Source: Schoenoplectus triqueter (Eukaryota; Streptophyta; Magnoliopsida; Poales; Cyperaceae). Taken from it: 64,000 bases of DNA. Both the position numbers and the translations under genes were made by a program. A model generated the notes under the pieces. It did not search any database and was not told the origin of the DNA. It was given only the letters and a program-made list of their open reading frames with translations. Below are positions 49,201 to 61,380 of this stretch, piece after piece (position 1 is the stretch's first letter; the number at the start of each line of letters is the position of its first letter). The stretch lies in NCBI GenBank assembly GCA_964058805.1, contig CAXKVV010000740.1, positions 1 through 64,000 on the forward strand, read 5' to 3'.

Positions 49201-51677
49201 TTGTATTGAATACTGATGGTCTGTTATTCTTCTTCTTTTTTTGTGATTTTTGTTGATTTACTTGTATTGATTTAGGGTTCCTGTTCACGTGTATGGCAGA
49301 GAGACTCGTACTGGGATGCTCGGCCTTCTTCGCAGAGGTATCTTAACTACTCTCCTAAATGAAAACTTCAATTTGACTGAATAGTTTGTTCTGAGTTTTA
49401 CCAAAGTGATGCATACAGCACTCAAATAGTTTGTGTTATTTTTTTGTCTTTCATTGATAGAGTGTGTTTTAAAGTTTGACAACTGGTACATATGTAGTCT
49501 AATGATCCATTTGATTGAAATGTAAGAGCTTTGCTAGAAAAATATACGTGCATAACTGTTCCTGATGAAAATCCAAATGACATCCTTTCATCACTTTTTA
49601 GTTTTTATGAATCCTATAGGAAGTTGGAAAAGAGTGGCAATACAACTTAAGGTCTCGACTACAAAATGACAAAATCTATCTTAAAGTGACTGAAAAAGAG
49701 GAATGGTTTGAAACATTGATATCCATTAATTCTAGTTTATCTGGTTACTTTCTGTGCAAACAACAGTAAAGAGTATCAGCTCTTCATTCCGCGAAAGAAC
49801 TTTTGCTCATCAGCTGGGGAAAACTCATGGTCTTCAGCTGAAAGGAGCTCCAGCTCAAGCAATTTTGGTGTGTCATCTGTTAACTCAGAAAAGAGGAACT
49901 ATTTGCTGGAAAGTGACAGAAATGGCAGCTTCAGCTATGCCTCAGCTTCTGTCCACTCGGTTGAGTCCCACAAGGATTTGCAAAAAGGGGTTTCTTTATT
50001 GAAAAAAAGTGTGGCATGTATAACAAATTATTGTTACAACTCATTGGGTTTGGAGGTGCCTCCAGAAGCTTCTACTTTTGAGGCCTTTGCAAGGTTGTTA
50101 GGGACTCTCTCTTCTTCGAGGGAGATTCGGTCAGTTATTTCAAGAAGGACGCCCTGGTCACGGTATGTTATTGGATATATTTTAGAAGTTTTGACCTATA
50201 CAAGCTGATCTGTCACCAACTTATATAGTATTCTAATAGTTAACTATTGATAGTCTTGAAGAGAGTCATATTGCATATAGATTCTAAAATGGGATGAACA
50301 GCATAAGTTTAGGCCTGAGGCAAGTTGTGCATCCTCCGACTTGTCGAAAAATTCAGTGTCTACTTGAGGAAGTTTTCACTGTTGGTATAGTTTAACCTAA
50401 CAAGGTATTCCACAGATAGGCATGGTAGAGGCTTTCCTAAATAGGCCATTGAGTTTCTGATACCTATATCTGAATTATTTTTTTGGAACACCCATTACTG
50501 CCTGAGTTACCTGCAAACTGTGTAATCAAGCATCAGTTTTGTCTCAACTGACTTTAACTGTGATCCTGCCTCAAGTACGGCAAACATGCAATTTCAGTAG
50601 TAATCCTTAATCAAAATTCAGTATCCTCTTGATTATGCAAGTGAATAGCAATTACCTGAGTCTCAGTTGATAATAGAGGTTAATTCTCCAATAGACTTAC
50701 TGATCCAGTTTATTATGTTTTACACTAGATTGATGACCAAAGTTGATACCGTGATTTTTGTTAGTTAATTACAAACCTTAATTTAGTGCTTGAATAATTA
50801 TAAAAGAGTTGCCACACCTTTTTAACTTTATTTCACTTTTGTATATCCTCAGTTGTGTTATTATCCTTTTTTCTTTCCTAGTAAAAATTTTTCTTTTTTT
50901 GAAAGTATCACTTTGAATTACCCTTGTAAACAGATCTGACAAACAAGGTCATCAGCTGAATCGATCAGTTTGGAATGTGAATTCTGGCATCTCATCCATT
51001 ACTGGCTTATTAGATAGCTCACACACTATGGTAATCTGAGGATCATAATGTTGATTATCATATTTATTTTTGTAACCCTGCTACTTAGTGGTATGGTACT
51101 TGTACAGTCTTACTGCCTGACCTCACTTGGACCAAAATATGTCGATGTCAGTGTCCTTTTTTTCTTTTCGGTGCTTAGTTTGCCGATTATTTTTCATTTT
51201 AGGATGATTTGGTTAAAATGAAAACTGCTTTAAGATCTATTTTAAAACTGGAGGTTTAATTTAGGCTGTTTTAGATTGGGCCTTTGATGCACACCTGAGG
51301 GCATGGTAAATTAGATGAAATTTCACCTGAGGAGCTTGATTGTAAAATTTTGTTAAGCCGACAAAGTCATACAAAGGTAGCTAGTATTTTTATGTTGGGC
51401 TTATCCTGAATATCTGTACTGGCATATAAGAAACAGCTGTTTTTGATACTGGCATTAATTGAAATAGAGAAACTATAGAGAGAACAACCTCGCTCATTCT
51501 GCAGCAAGCTTTCTTTATTTGCCAGAGACAACACGGTATGGAAAGACTGAGAGCATAGTAGAGGAATGGGATATAATAGAGCACCCCAAGTACCCCCCAC
51601 CACCATCTCAAGTTGAGGATGTTGAGCACTGGACTCGTGCCATGTTTATTGATGCAACTGCTAACTTTAAGAAATAA
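46252..51677 (+). CDS. ATG14: ATG14-like subunit of the autophagy PI3-kinase complex, 12 exons
   Basis: Exons: 46252-46346, 46452-46539, 46959-47058, 47150-47223, 47479-47550, 47704-47781, 48291-48415, 48867-48939, 49276-49337, 49767-50162, 50934-51030 and about 51483-51677; in-frame total 484 residues. All introns are GT/AG. The acceptor of the last exon is a weak call. The N-terminus holds two CxxC pairs (C13, C16, C25, C28; CNIC and CSTC), the cysteine motif of Atg14 proteins, followed by a coiled coil (about 33-135). The conserved segment continues with LPRGLDPHSVPSEELAASLG, VQLLNLAVPALAAPSLHNSG and SYWDARPSS. A Ser-rich stretch leads to the C-terminal motif EEWDIIEHPKYPPPPSQ then VEHWTRAMFIDA. 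In Arabidopsis the relatives (ATG14a/b) direct the VPS34-VPS15-ATG6 complex to autophagosome formation. An in-frame ATG at 46150 would add 34 residues; I prefer 46252 because the cysteine motif then lies near the N-terminus. Confidence 0.88.
48816..48836 (+). repeat. 21-base poly(C) tract in an ATG14 intron
   Basis: An uninterrupted run of 21 cytosines lies 30 bases before the acceptor AG at 48865-48866, joined to a CT-rich stretch. It forms part of the polypyrimidine tract for exon 8. Confidence 0.97.
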
Positions 51678-53456
51678 GTAGCATTGTGTAAATAATTAGA
51701 ATATTAGGTTAACCACTTTTAGATTTAGTTGTAAAGAAAAAACAAAAAACAAAAATCTGATTGGCGAATTGTGCCTTCCTTTATAGAAAGTGCAACCCTT
51801 TTTAAGTATTAGAAAAACAGAAATTAGTAGCATTATGTTTGGTGGACGTATTATCATTCAAATGGATTAGTCGCATTCAGTACATGCCCTGACATCGAAC
51901 ATATTTTTCTTTAAGATATGGACTTAAATTATCCAACTTCAAACGTTTCGGAAAATAGTCGTTACTAGACCAAAGATAAATTTCTATAATTCTATCTGAC
52001 AGTTTGTTTGAAGTTTTAAAAACCGAGTTAATTACTAGACCAAAGGTTCAGCTGCTTGGACATGAGCCGTTATTATCAATTGTACGATCAATTGTAAAGA
52101 CCAGATCATCTGATGGTAGTCTTCAACTAGAGTAAACAATACAGCATTCTTCAACCGATTGGACTGCCAGAAGACGAGAGAATTATTTCATGGGGAGCTT
52201 GCGTTCCAGTACCGCCCAATTTGAAAAGGCAATAGAGCAGAAGCAAAATTAAACGAAAACGAAAATTTAGTACACTTCTACGGCTGATCAGGGGCCAACT
52301 CCACAGAGCAACAACTCTTGTGATCTCTCTTGCAAGAACATTCGAGAGCAAGACCCTCGATTCTCGTATATGTCTGATCTCTCTTGCAATAGGAGAAGCG
52401 AAAATAGAATGAGCAAGAAAACAAGAATGGTCGAATTTATTTTTTTGTGCCACGTCATACTTTGTTGCATCCGTGTCAGACGTTTGTCAAAACACAACTC
52501 ATTCAGCTAACATTTTTTTGTTTCCTTAAATATACAATTCAATTCCAAACACTTGTTTTGGGTTCAATTCCAACCATTCTGGAAGACTACTTGAACTGGG
52601 CAGTTCGCTGATTGTTTGCTCATTTAATTTGGAATATTTTGAAATTGGAGTGCTTGAGAAAACCACGTATTCATAAAGAATCACAAGCACACGCAGAGCA
52701 AGCCCACGCAATGTATCCTATATCCGCCCAGCAGCTGCAGATGATATTTTAGAAATAAATACATCTGGAGGTTAATAATAAAACCATAATGATTGAATGT
52801 AATTAATCCCTCATCCAATTCATCTTTAAGCAAACAGCAATATCCTACTCGGTCTCCATCCAAAGAAACAAAGAAAACTCGAAATCGAACTCAGTTCACA
52901 ATGCTATTCTATCCTGTTTCTAACCAGTACGATCACAATATCTCCAATATTACAAGATCTACTAGACTAAACACCACTCCTGAAACATCTTTTACCACAA
53001 CAGGCAAAAGCTACCATCTGGAGAGTTTCTAATATGACCTGAAAAAAGAACCAAAAATTAAATACTATCCGCAAGCAATGGTAAACAACCTGATGCAATT
53101 GGTCACTGTATTTCAGCATCAACAGTGCTGGCAATGACAACCGGAACCCTAAATTAACCATAGACCAGTATAATGCACAAAGAAGAAAATAAGTATGTAA
53201 CAAGAAATATAGGCAGGTGATAGACTGCTAATGATTCAGGATATTCTCATCACTCTACACAAGTTTCACACTTCACCCGCACCATATTTAAGACTATACA
53301 GATCAACTAATGGTGTCACCTAGTCTGGTTTTCCAATACCATACAGCACTCAATCTAATTGTGTTCTGGAGGAAATAAAACCAATCAGATGAGCACAATT
53401 GCACAGAGATGGTGGGAAGGGATACCAGATATAACTCTAGAATTAGCAAAACAGCT
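51678..53456. other. Convergent 3' region between the ATG14-like and Acinus-like genes
   Basis: It contains the 3' flanks of two genes transcribed toward each other. A GATCTCTCTTGCAA block occurs twice around 52321-52390, each followed by a short related segment. No further gene could be supported. Confidence 0.5.
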
Positions 53457-55513
53457 TCATTCTTTGGCAGCCTTTGCACGAGCAGCAAGCTTCGCAGCAA
53501 CAGTCTCCTCTGACAGAGGCAGATAATAGACCCTTGGTGCAGCCTTGGTCTTCCTAAACAGGTCATCTAGAGTCACCACCGCTGGCAGTGGATCGGTCTT
53601 CTTCAGTGGAGGTGGTGGTGGCAGCCTTTCCCCAGCTGATTTTACATTTCCCGAGCCTGGGGCTGGGAGAGGAGGTGGTGGTGGCAGTTGCACCTGTTGT
53701 TGCTGATTGCGGGGTGTTGAATTCTGTCGAGAGAAGGGGGGCTGTTGTGCGGTGGGCTGGCCTACAGTTGACGGTTTTGGAGTGGTTGCAGGGCTAACAG
53801 TAGGTGGGGCTGCCACTGCAGGAGATTGAGGTGGGGCCTCAAGGCGCTGCTTGATCTCTTGCGAGTCCACAAACTCAGCAATCAATTGGTTACCACCATT
53901 AGGGGGCCACTGAAGATTGTAGACTGCATTTCGGGTGGCTATGGCTTCTTCAACAGAAGAATACTAAAAGAAAAAAATACAGGACAATTTTACATGAAGA
54001 TAATAAAAAAAATATTAACTTTGATTAGCTATTTCCTTTTTTTTGTGAAGAAGTCAAATTGCCAGCCTGATTAGCTAATACATGAAATAATGTTTAATTT
54101 TTTTTTACTTTCAGTATGGAATATTAAGATTATTGAATACTAGTTTGGATTATAACCACTGACCAAAGAAACAGGACCAGTATCAATGAGGGCACACCAA
54201 TACGAGTGTTATATTAATAACCAATAGTTTTGACCCAGTCTTGTGATGCTTTCAGTTTCAATTTTTGTTGTCGGTTTGTTCAATATTTAATACCTAAAGC
54301 AATTACATAACAATGAAAACAAGCTGGTTTGGCTTAGCACTAATAATTTCATCATCACACCAGACATAATTGCTAATAGGAAATTTTTTACAGATGGACA
54401 AGCCAATTTCTTCAGTATTGCACAGAAGTCTGGTACACCATGTAAAGGCAAAAATACCGTGACATAGCAGTGGGTCTTGATGTGGTCCATCCAGAAACTG
54501 GAAACGGAGCCAGTTTTGCTCAGCAGTTCTTGTACTGCTTTCAGAGTGAAGGGGCGCACAAACTTGTCAATTCTTAGAGAATTAGTAGCAGGCTTCTGTG
54601 ACGGTGGAACTACAAAATTTTCACAGCATTAATCATTTATACCAACCACAAATCAAGCAAATACATAGAATAATCTTGGGCATAACCCTGATTCTCATGT
54701 ATTCAGGTACAACAAGAAATATAGGAATATCAGCTTTCCACCCAACAGAAGCACAACAAATCTTCAGTGATGTTCTCAACCTCTAAATACATAATATTTC
54801 CTTCAATGGATGCCCAAAAAAAACCACCTTGGCATTTGTCTCCATACATGAGAAAGGAGGCTCCAATACTAGAGAAGTCAAGATAGAGGGCCATAGATAA
54901 AATTCTTTTCTAGAGGCTTGACATTTAGAGATTCTTCAAGAAAAAAAAAAGAAATGTCCATTCGCATACCTAAAGGACTGCAATGCAATATTTTGGGAAA
55001 GCCATATGCATGTATAAAACATGAGACTACAGTCGCACACACCTGTCCGGACCTTAACATTTCAAAATAGCCAGGCTATTTGTCCACCATTCATGAAGGA
55101 TACCATGAGGTTTGAAATGGGCCCAAATCAAACCGCAACATATATATATAGAGAGAGAGAGTAAAGATATCGTGAGATTAACTCAAAAAATACATCAAAT
55201 AATCTTCAAATTTTAATTTATCATGCTCATTAAATTTTTTATATGAAAATCTTGTGGGATGCAAAAATTTGGAGTGTTTTGAGCTTCGTAAGTCACTGTT
55301 TTTAATTTTTGAAAATCAGCTCTAAATATAATAACAATATATTCAATACTTGAACATCATTTTAACAAATTAAAAACGGTGACTTAAAAAGTTCAAAACA
55401 CTCCAAATTTTTGCATCCCACAAGATTTTCATATAAAGAATTTAATGAGGATGATAAATTAAAATTTGGAGATGATTTGATGTACTTTTTGAGTTAAGCT
55501 CACGGTATCTTTA

Positions 55514-55589
<76 letters not shown>

Positions 55590-58500
55590 TGGTTTAGGGT
55601 GCTTTGCAAAGAAAAAAACCGTTATTGCTTCGGGGTAAGATTTCATATTTCGATGTCTCAAATGATCAATCTAAGTTGCTCAATAATTTCTTTATGTCAA
55701 AAACTTTTACGATATTAAATTTCATGATTTTTTTGAGCTCTCTAACTATTTTTTAAATTATTTTTAAAAACAGCCCTGAAATAGGCTACTTTCTTATGTT
55801 AAACACGGCTGTTTTTAAAAATAATTTAAAAAATAGTTAGAAAGCTCAAAAAATCATGAAATTTAATATCCTACAAGATTTTGGCATGAAAAAATTATTC
55901 AGCAACTTAGATTGACCATTTGAGACCTCGGGATATGAAATCTCACCCCGAAGCAATAATAGTTTTTTGCTTTGCAAAGCACCATAAGCTATCTATATAT
56001 ATATATATAGTGAGGATATGGTGCTTCGCGAAACACAAAACCTCTTGTGCTTCACGTCCGTATCTCGAATTTGAAAGTCTAAATAGCCGATCCAAACCGT
56101 TTAGCATGATCTTCATATTGAAATAATTTTGGAGATAAAATTTTATATTTTTTTGAATTTTTTTGCTATTTTTTAGATGAATACAAAATCACTAGTTTTG
56201 GATGGTGCAAAAATCGTTAGATCAACAAACTTTGTACCCATCTAAAAAATAGCAAAAAAATTCAAAAAAAATATTAAATTTGATCTCCAAAGTTATTTCA
56301 ATATGAATATCATATTTAACGGTTTGGATCGGTTGTTTAAACTTTCAAATTCGAGATATAGACGCGAAGCATGGGAGATTTTGTGCTTCGCGAAGTACCA
56401 TAGCCTCACTCATATATATATATATATATATATATATGGATAGGCTATTGTGAAAACGTTTGCATTTCGAGCCCAAGTGCATACAGCTCAAATTTTATCG
56501 TAACACGTTCGAAATTCAAAATCATCATTCTCATTAAATTCTTCATATCAAAATATTGGGGGATACAAAAATTTAGGGTATTTCGAGTTTTCTAAGTATT
56601 TTATTATGAGTGAGGCTATGGTACTTCGCGAATCACAAAATTTTATTATTATTTTAGTGCTGATTTTCAAAAATCTAAAATAAATACTTAAAAACCTCAA
56701 AATACCCCCAAATTTTTATATCCCTCAATATTTTATTATGAAGAATTTAATGCGAATGATCATTTTGAATTTCGGACGTGTTACGATAAAATTTGAGCCG
56801 TATGCACTTGGGCTCGAAATGCAAACGTTTTCACAATAGAGAGAGAGAGAGAGAGTAGCTAAGGCTCACCTATGCGCTCCTTGGGGGAACCAATGCTGAC
56901 ATTCGAGTCAGACCGGTTGAAAGTACGTTTTGGTGTGACAGGTGGAGCCAGGTCCTTGGGAGTGCTGGAGCTGCTCAGATTTGGCAAATCTGGCACTTTC
57001 ACAGATTCTGAGTTCCAGCGGCGCTGTCTTTTGAAGTTCTCACTCCTGTTTAGCACCACCTCTTGGGCTGTGCATATCCAATTGATTTAGATTTTTTTCA
57101 CATTCAAGACTTCAAGATGCCAATTCTTAAGTTTTGTTGGTGAAAATGCAAAAGGGGAACTTTCAGATATCACATTACAGTACTGGCAGTCTGGTACTAA
57201 CTTGGTATATTGACTTTTTTGGACTTCTATTGAATCGAGAAATAGCTTTGATTGCACTTTCTTATATATAAGTTATCCTCTGGATAATGAAAATCAAAGC
57301 AATTTGATGTCTGACTCAGGCACAATTACCACATTATCATATCACCTTCTTAATTTAATAGTACTATATAGCTGTCCATTGTTTTCTCTATCCTATATGT
57401 ATTTTCTTCAATAGTTTCAGTAGCAACATATAACTAAACACAAGGAAAAGAAATGAACCTTCCAGCTTTCTCTTCTCAGATGCTGCCACAGCTGGTCTGA
57501 CTTCTTCTACAGAAGCAGCTATGTCCATCTTATCAGTATCGGCAGGTGCACTATCAGAATTCACCTCTTCTTTTACCATATCTTGGGCACCACCACCCAC
57601 TGAATCAACTAGAGGCTTACTGCTCTCAGTCAAATCTTCTTCCATTGAATCATCACCTGAGCTCCTGTCTAAGTTCAGTTTCTCAGGGGACCCGCTGTCA
57701 GCACCAACAATGCTGTTTACGTTGTTACTAGGGGTATTTTCATAATTTTGACCCTCCAAAGAGGAGGTGTCGGCCTGGTTTTTGACCGGCTGTTTGTTCT
57801 TGTCATCTTGTATGTCCTGCTTAACCTCTACTTGTTTTTCTAAATCAAAATTATCAGCATTCAAGTTATCTTTTAATTTGTTTTCTACATTAATGCACTT
57901 AAAAGACTCGGTACTAGAAATTGACTCACACTTTACTTGGGACCCTGTAGCGGGCCCCACCTGTGATACCTGTTCGTTGGGCTTGGCCTGGTCAGGCTTC
58001 ACTTCCTCAGCACCTTTCATATCTTTCTGGGGAATTTCATCGAGCGGGACAGAGAGATGGACAGGCTCCATACCCACTCCCCCAATTTTGAGTTCCTCCG
58101 TTTGAGTTTGAATGTCTTCTCTCTCCACCATTTTTGCATCACTATTCTCAGCCTTGATTGCTTCAGGGGCATCTAAGGGTTTTTCTAATTCCTCTTCAGG
58201 GTCTGATTCGGTACTTTCTTTCTTTAATGGCGGTGCATCCTCCACAGTTTCTATTTGATTTAGTTGAACTAGAGAGGCTTCTTTTACTTCTACTTCTTCT
58301 TGTTGAACTGGAGGGTCTTCTTTTACTTCTACTTCTTCTTGTTGAACTGGAGGGTTTTCTTTTACTTCTACTTCTTGTTGAACTGGAGGGTCTTCTTTTA
58401 CTTCTACTTCTTGTTGAACAGGAGGGTCTTCTTTTACTTCTACTTCTCGTTGAACTGGAGGGTATTCTTTTACTTCTACTTCTTCTTGCTGAACTGGAAG

Positions 58501-58797
58501 GGCTTCTTTTACTTCTGTTTCTTCTTGTTGAACTGGTAGGTCATCTTCTACTACCATATCATCTGTATATCCACTATGGATTGGAGGGGTTTCCACCTGC
58601 TCTTCCTCTTCAACCTCTTGTTCCTCTTCAAGTTGGGTATTCATCTCTTCACGTAGTGCTTCATCAAGGCGCCTCACCAATTCATCTTTCAAGCCTCTTA
58701 ATGGAAGCCTCCTTCTCTTAAGTTCCTCCTTTAGTTCAGTGACTTTCCATTGGTCAATTGGCTTGTTGTTTAAAACAGGATATGGTGAAGGTGACAT
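53457..58797 (-). CDS. ACINUS: Acinus-like SAP/RRM-domain protein (ASAP complex), 5 coding exons
   Basis: Minus-strand coding exons: 58797-57459, 57067-56870, 54609-54458, 53963-53457 and none other; phases match throughout and the total of 2196 nt gives 731 residues. (Together with a 5' non-coding exon this makes five exons.) The N-terminus is a SAP DNA/RNA-binding domain (about 15-49; VTELKEELKRRRLPLRGLKD). A Glu/Val/Pro-rich repeat region follows (87-178). A KRQRRWNSESVKVP block (about 460-473) precedes a divergent RRM (about 523-600; KFVRPFTLKAVQELLSKTG, HIKTHCYVT, YSSVEEAIATRNAVYNL). A proline-rich segment leads to the C-terminal RSB motif (DDLFRKTKAAPRVYYLPL, about 696-713), which in Acinus binds RNPS1 and SAP18. 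The Arabidopsis counterpart is At4g39680. It should act in the nucleus in splicing and transcriptional control. Intron 2 is 2.26 kb long because it holds a nest of foldback elements. Confidence 0.93.
55161..55515. mobile_element. TA-flanked foldback element, family A, in the Acinus intron
   Basis: From GTAAAGATATCGTGAG to CTCACGGTATCTTTAC, with nearly perfect inverted arms (left CTTGTGGGATGCAAAAATTT, right AAATTTTTGCATCCCACAAG). It is bordered by a TA+GA run on the left and a long (TA)n on the right. This is the best preserved family-A copy. Confidence 0.88.
55516..55588. repeat. (TA)n then (GA)n microsatellite
   Basis: About 22 TA units followed by about 13 GA units, between two foldback elements. 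Confidence 0.95.
55589..55993. mobile_element. TA-flanked foldback element, family B2
   Basis: Ends are GGTTTAGGGTGCTTTGCAAAG and the inverse GCTTTGCAAAGCACCATAAGC. The inner arms CTAACTATTTTTTAAATTAT onward (33 bp, about 55740-55772) and their complement (about 55807-55839) pair perfectly, leaving a loop of about 34 bases. It is a self-complementary unit of about 405 bp. Confidence 0.82.
56010..56410. mobile_element. TA-flanked foldback element, family B3
   Basis: Ends are GTGAGGATATGGTGCTTCGC and the inverse GCGAAGTACCATAGCCTCAC. Arms pair along nearly the whole 401 bp, including TTTTTGCTATTTTTTAGATG and its complement near 56236. TA runs flank it on both sides. Confidence 0.85.
56438..56838. 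mobile_element. TA-flanked foldback element, family C, with a nested fragment
   Basis: The left end CTATTGTGAAAACGTTTGCA, continuing through TTTCGAGCCCAAGTGCATAC, returns inverted at 56798-56837. In the middle, at about 56608-56642, sits a terminal fragment of the B3 family (GTGAGGCTATGGTACTTCGC), indicating insertion or gene conversion. (TA)n is on the left, (GA)n on the right; the exon splice donor begins only about 30 bases further. Confidence 0.8.
58270..58539 (-). repeat. In-frame minisatellite in the Acinus-like gene
   Basis: Seven tandem units of 36-39 nt encode 12-13-residue repeats of the form PPVQQEEVEVKED at residues 87-176. All units keep frame, differing by single codons (an EE/E length difference and D, N, Y or A at the last site). 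Confidence 0.92.
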
Positions 58798-58801
58798 GTT
58801 T

Positions 58802-59390
58802 CCTGTTGATAAACACAATATAAACTGTTAAAGTCGCATAATCAATGGCAATTTTAAGAATTAAGATGCAGCCAGATTTTCAGTATTAAAAAAAAATGGA
58901 GAGACTTTTATGTGCTTATTTGCAAACAAGAGTTTAAATAGCAGTGAAACCACTAATCCTCCCAGTCTCCTTCCGATTCTCCCTTCTAAAACCCTAATCT
59001 TCCAATTTTCCTCTTGAATCCCTATCTTCGAGCTTATTCTCTCCTTTTATCCAAGATTGCACGATACTAAACGTGCAATTGTACGATTTGGATGACCGGT
59101 CATAGAAGAAGAGATTGGACAAAAGAACAAACTGTAGAAACGACATTTAAGCGGAAAGAACTAAATTAGAAAAAAAAGAAAAAGAAAACCTCAATTATTT
59201 TGATATTCTCTACAAGGAGAAATGTCGCGAAGAGACAGAAATTACCGTGAAGAGAGCTCAATTTTCGCCCGAGAGAGAGAACGCGAGCGCGACGGGGAGA
59301 ACGAGAACGAGAACGAGAATGGGATTATTTTTCCTTTCCGATGGAAAGCATCGGCCGAAAGGCTAGGGTTTCTGATTTAACTTGTGAATC
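58802..59390 (-). promoter_or_regulatory. Acinus-like gene leader with 5' UTR intron, and promoter end
   Basis: On the minus strand a CAACAG/GAAACATG junction at 58803/58802 places a splice acceptor 5 bases upstream of the start codon. A matching donor (CACG/GTAATTTC) occurs at 59246/59245 after a pyrimidine-rich leader (about 59340-59250). The implied intron is about 440 bp. The leader contains GTTCTC repeats. The transcription start is not determined. Confidence 0.6.
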
Positions 59391-59739
59391 GACATAGAAT
59401 GACAAAATTAGCTCGTATCCCCTGTTGATACTGACATAGAACAGTCATACAGATGGGCCTAATCTGGCCGTACGATTTTTATTAAACGAAAAATAATTTT
59501 CACAAATTGAAACTTGGGTCCAATTTGGTCCGATCCAAGCCGTCCAATTTTCGTGATCTACTTTATAGTGAAGCGCTGATAGCAGCTGTAAAATTGGTTT
59601 GCACTGTGTGAATTTAGTTTGTTACCGGATCCGGGGTCGACATCAAAAATATCCAAGTACTCTGCATTAAGATCAATTGAAGGCAAAAACAATCTGATCA
59701 ATCGAATTATAAGGTAATCGATCAATTTGACCGACTTGA
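59391..59739. other. Upstream flank of the Acinus-like gene
   Basis: Probable promoter region. No specific element could be named with confidence. Confidence 0.4.
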
Positions 59740-60165
59740 TCCACAGTAGACTAGCGGCCCTCTTGGATTTTAAAAAATAATATTTTTTGATAATATTTTC
59801 GGTAGTTTGTCCTCCTCTGAAATTTTTTTTTTGCTCCCCTGAATTGTCTGATTAATTTTATTGAAAAAAAATTTAATATCATGTAAAATGAAATAATTAT
59901 GCAAAGATATCAAAATATAAAGTTTTATAGACGAAAATTTTCTTCATCAACTTCATTATCTATTACTTTGAGCTTTATTTTATTGTTATTTTTAATATAT
60001 AAAATGTTATTATTCTAATAAAATTTTTATTAGGTAAGAATATATATTAAATTATTATTTTTTTATTTAATACCCGATTAGTTAATGGATTAAAACCCGA
60101 TAAACTATTACAATCCGATATTTGCTCCCCCGACTAAAATCCTGCATCCGCCCATGCTTGTACAG
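59740..60165. repeat. Repeat related to 659-815
   Basis: It shares an ordered set of short blocks with 659-815 (TTTTAAAAAATAAT, TTAGTTAATG, CAATCCGA, GACTAAAATCCTGCATCCGC) and is longer here. It ends with the CATCCGCCC motif common to several dispersed plant repeats. The superfamily is unknown. Confidence 0.45.
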
Positions 60166-60414
60166 TCCAGATCAGAAATGACGCAGTTTAGATTTTGATT
60201 AATTCAAATTAACACGATAGAAATGTTATGCAGAAATAACGTGTCTTTTTTTTTACTTCTTCACTCGGAACTTCAAATTATATCAACTTAAAAACGTGAG
60301 ATATTTTATTTTCATTTATTTTAATCGTTGATTACTATTAAAAAAACTCTCAGTTTCAATTTTTTTATCATCCGAAGTGAAATATATTTTATCTTTTTAC
60401 CATATTATGCTTAC

Positions 60415-61380
60415 TTTTTTTTTGAGAAAGCAGACAAAATGCCCGTTGTTTTTTATTTTTTTGATAAAATCAAAGAACCATAATAGAGTTCATGCAGATA
60501 TCATATGGAAAATAAAAAGTTCGATAAATCTAACATAACAAAATAAAACCCAACCATAGATTCATTACAATAGCATTAAGAAGAAAATTATATTCCTCAA
60601 TAAAAAAATAAGTCCATCCTCCCGACAAATGCGCTCCAAATGACTTTGTTGCCCTGTTCATATATGAAAAGGATGTGAAATATTTAGCATAAAGTTATTA
60701 AAAAAAAGGATTAAAGTTGTGAAAAGATCAATCTATTGCAATCATTCCATCTCACCCAACATATAATTGCAATAACCAAAAGAGCAATACCCTATTTTTA
60801 TTAGAAAATGAAGCAATTAAATAAACTAAAAATTCCTGCATAATCGAACAATTAAGGAACAAATGATTAACTGATTTCAATTCAGTACAAAATGGACAAG
60901 TAAGATCTCCTTCCCACCCTCAATGAAATAAGTTGTCTCTAGTTAAAAATTATGTTTTGTAAAACCAACCATAGAAAATATTTAACCTTCCCAGGTAAAT
61001 ATAAATCTAAAGTCTGAAGCATAGAAACATTGCAGCATCCAGGATGCATAAAGAATTCATACAAGGATTTAACAGAAAAGATCCCCTTAGCCTTCAAAGC
61101 CCATAGTGCAGTATCATTTCCCCCCAAAAAAAATAGGAGATAAATCATGCAAAATAGATATCACCTGAGTTTTTTCTCCCCGCAATATCACCACTATTCC
61201 AAACTTGAGTCATAGTGACAGTGAGTGGATTTTTAGATTTTGCAAAAAGATATGGAAAACTCATGTAAAAGGGTAATTCCTCCATATCAAACATCAAACC
61301 AAAATTAAATAGTTGAGTCTTCCGCATTCAATCGTTTCATAGTAATCCTCATATAAGATATTATTATTGAAATGGATCTC
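60415..61380 (-). pseudogene. LINE 3' remnant (zinc-binding RVT domain and tail)
   Basis: On the minus strand, about 61115-60950 encodes a zf-RVT-like segment (ALWALKAKGIFSVKSLYEFF, then LPGKVKYFLWLVLQN), the domain that follows reverse transcriptase in plant LINEs. Downstream the sequence runs to GCTTTCTC followed by an A-run near 60427-60415, the usual LINE tail. Several stops interrupt it and the reverse transcriptase itself is absent, so this is a 5'-truncated dead copy. Confidence 0.75.

Noticed and set aside
58158..58721. Plus-strand open frame rich in Leu/Val/Glu (LLLLLVELEG repeats)
   Set aside because: It is the antisense of the VQQEEVEVKED repeat region of the Acinus-like gene. The repetitive composition keeps the opposite strand free of stops.
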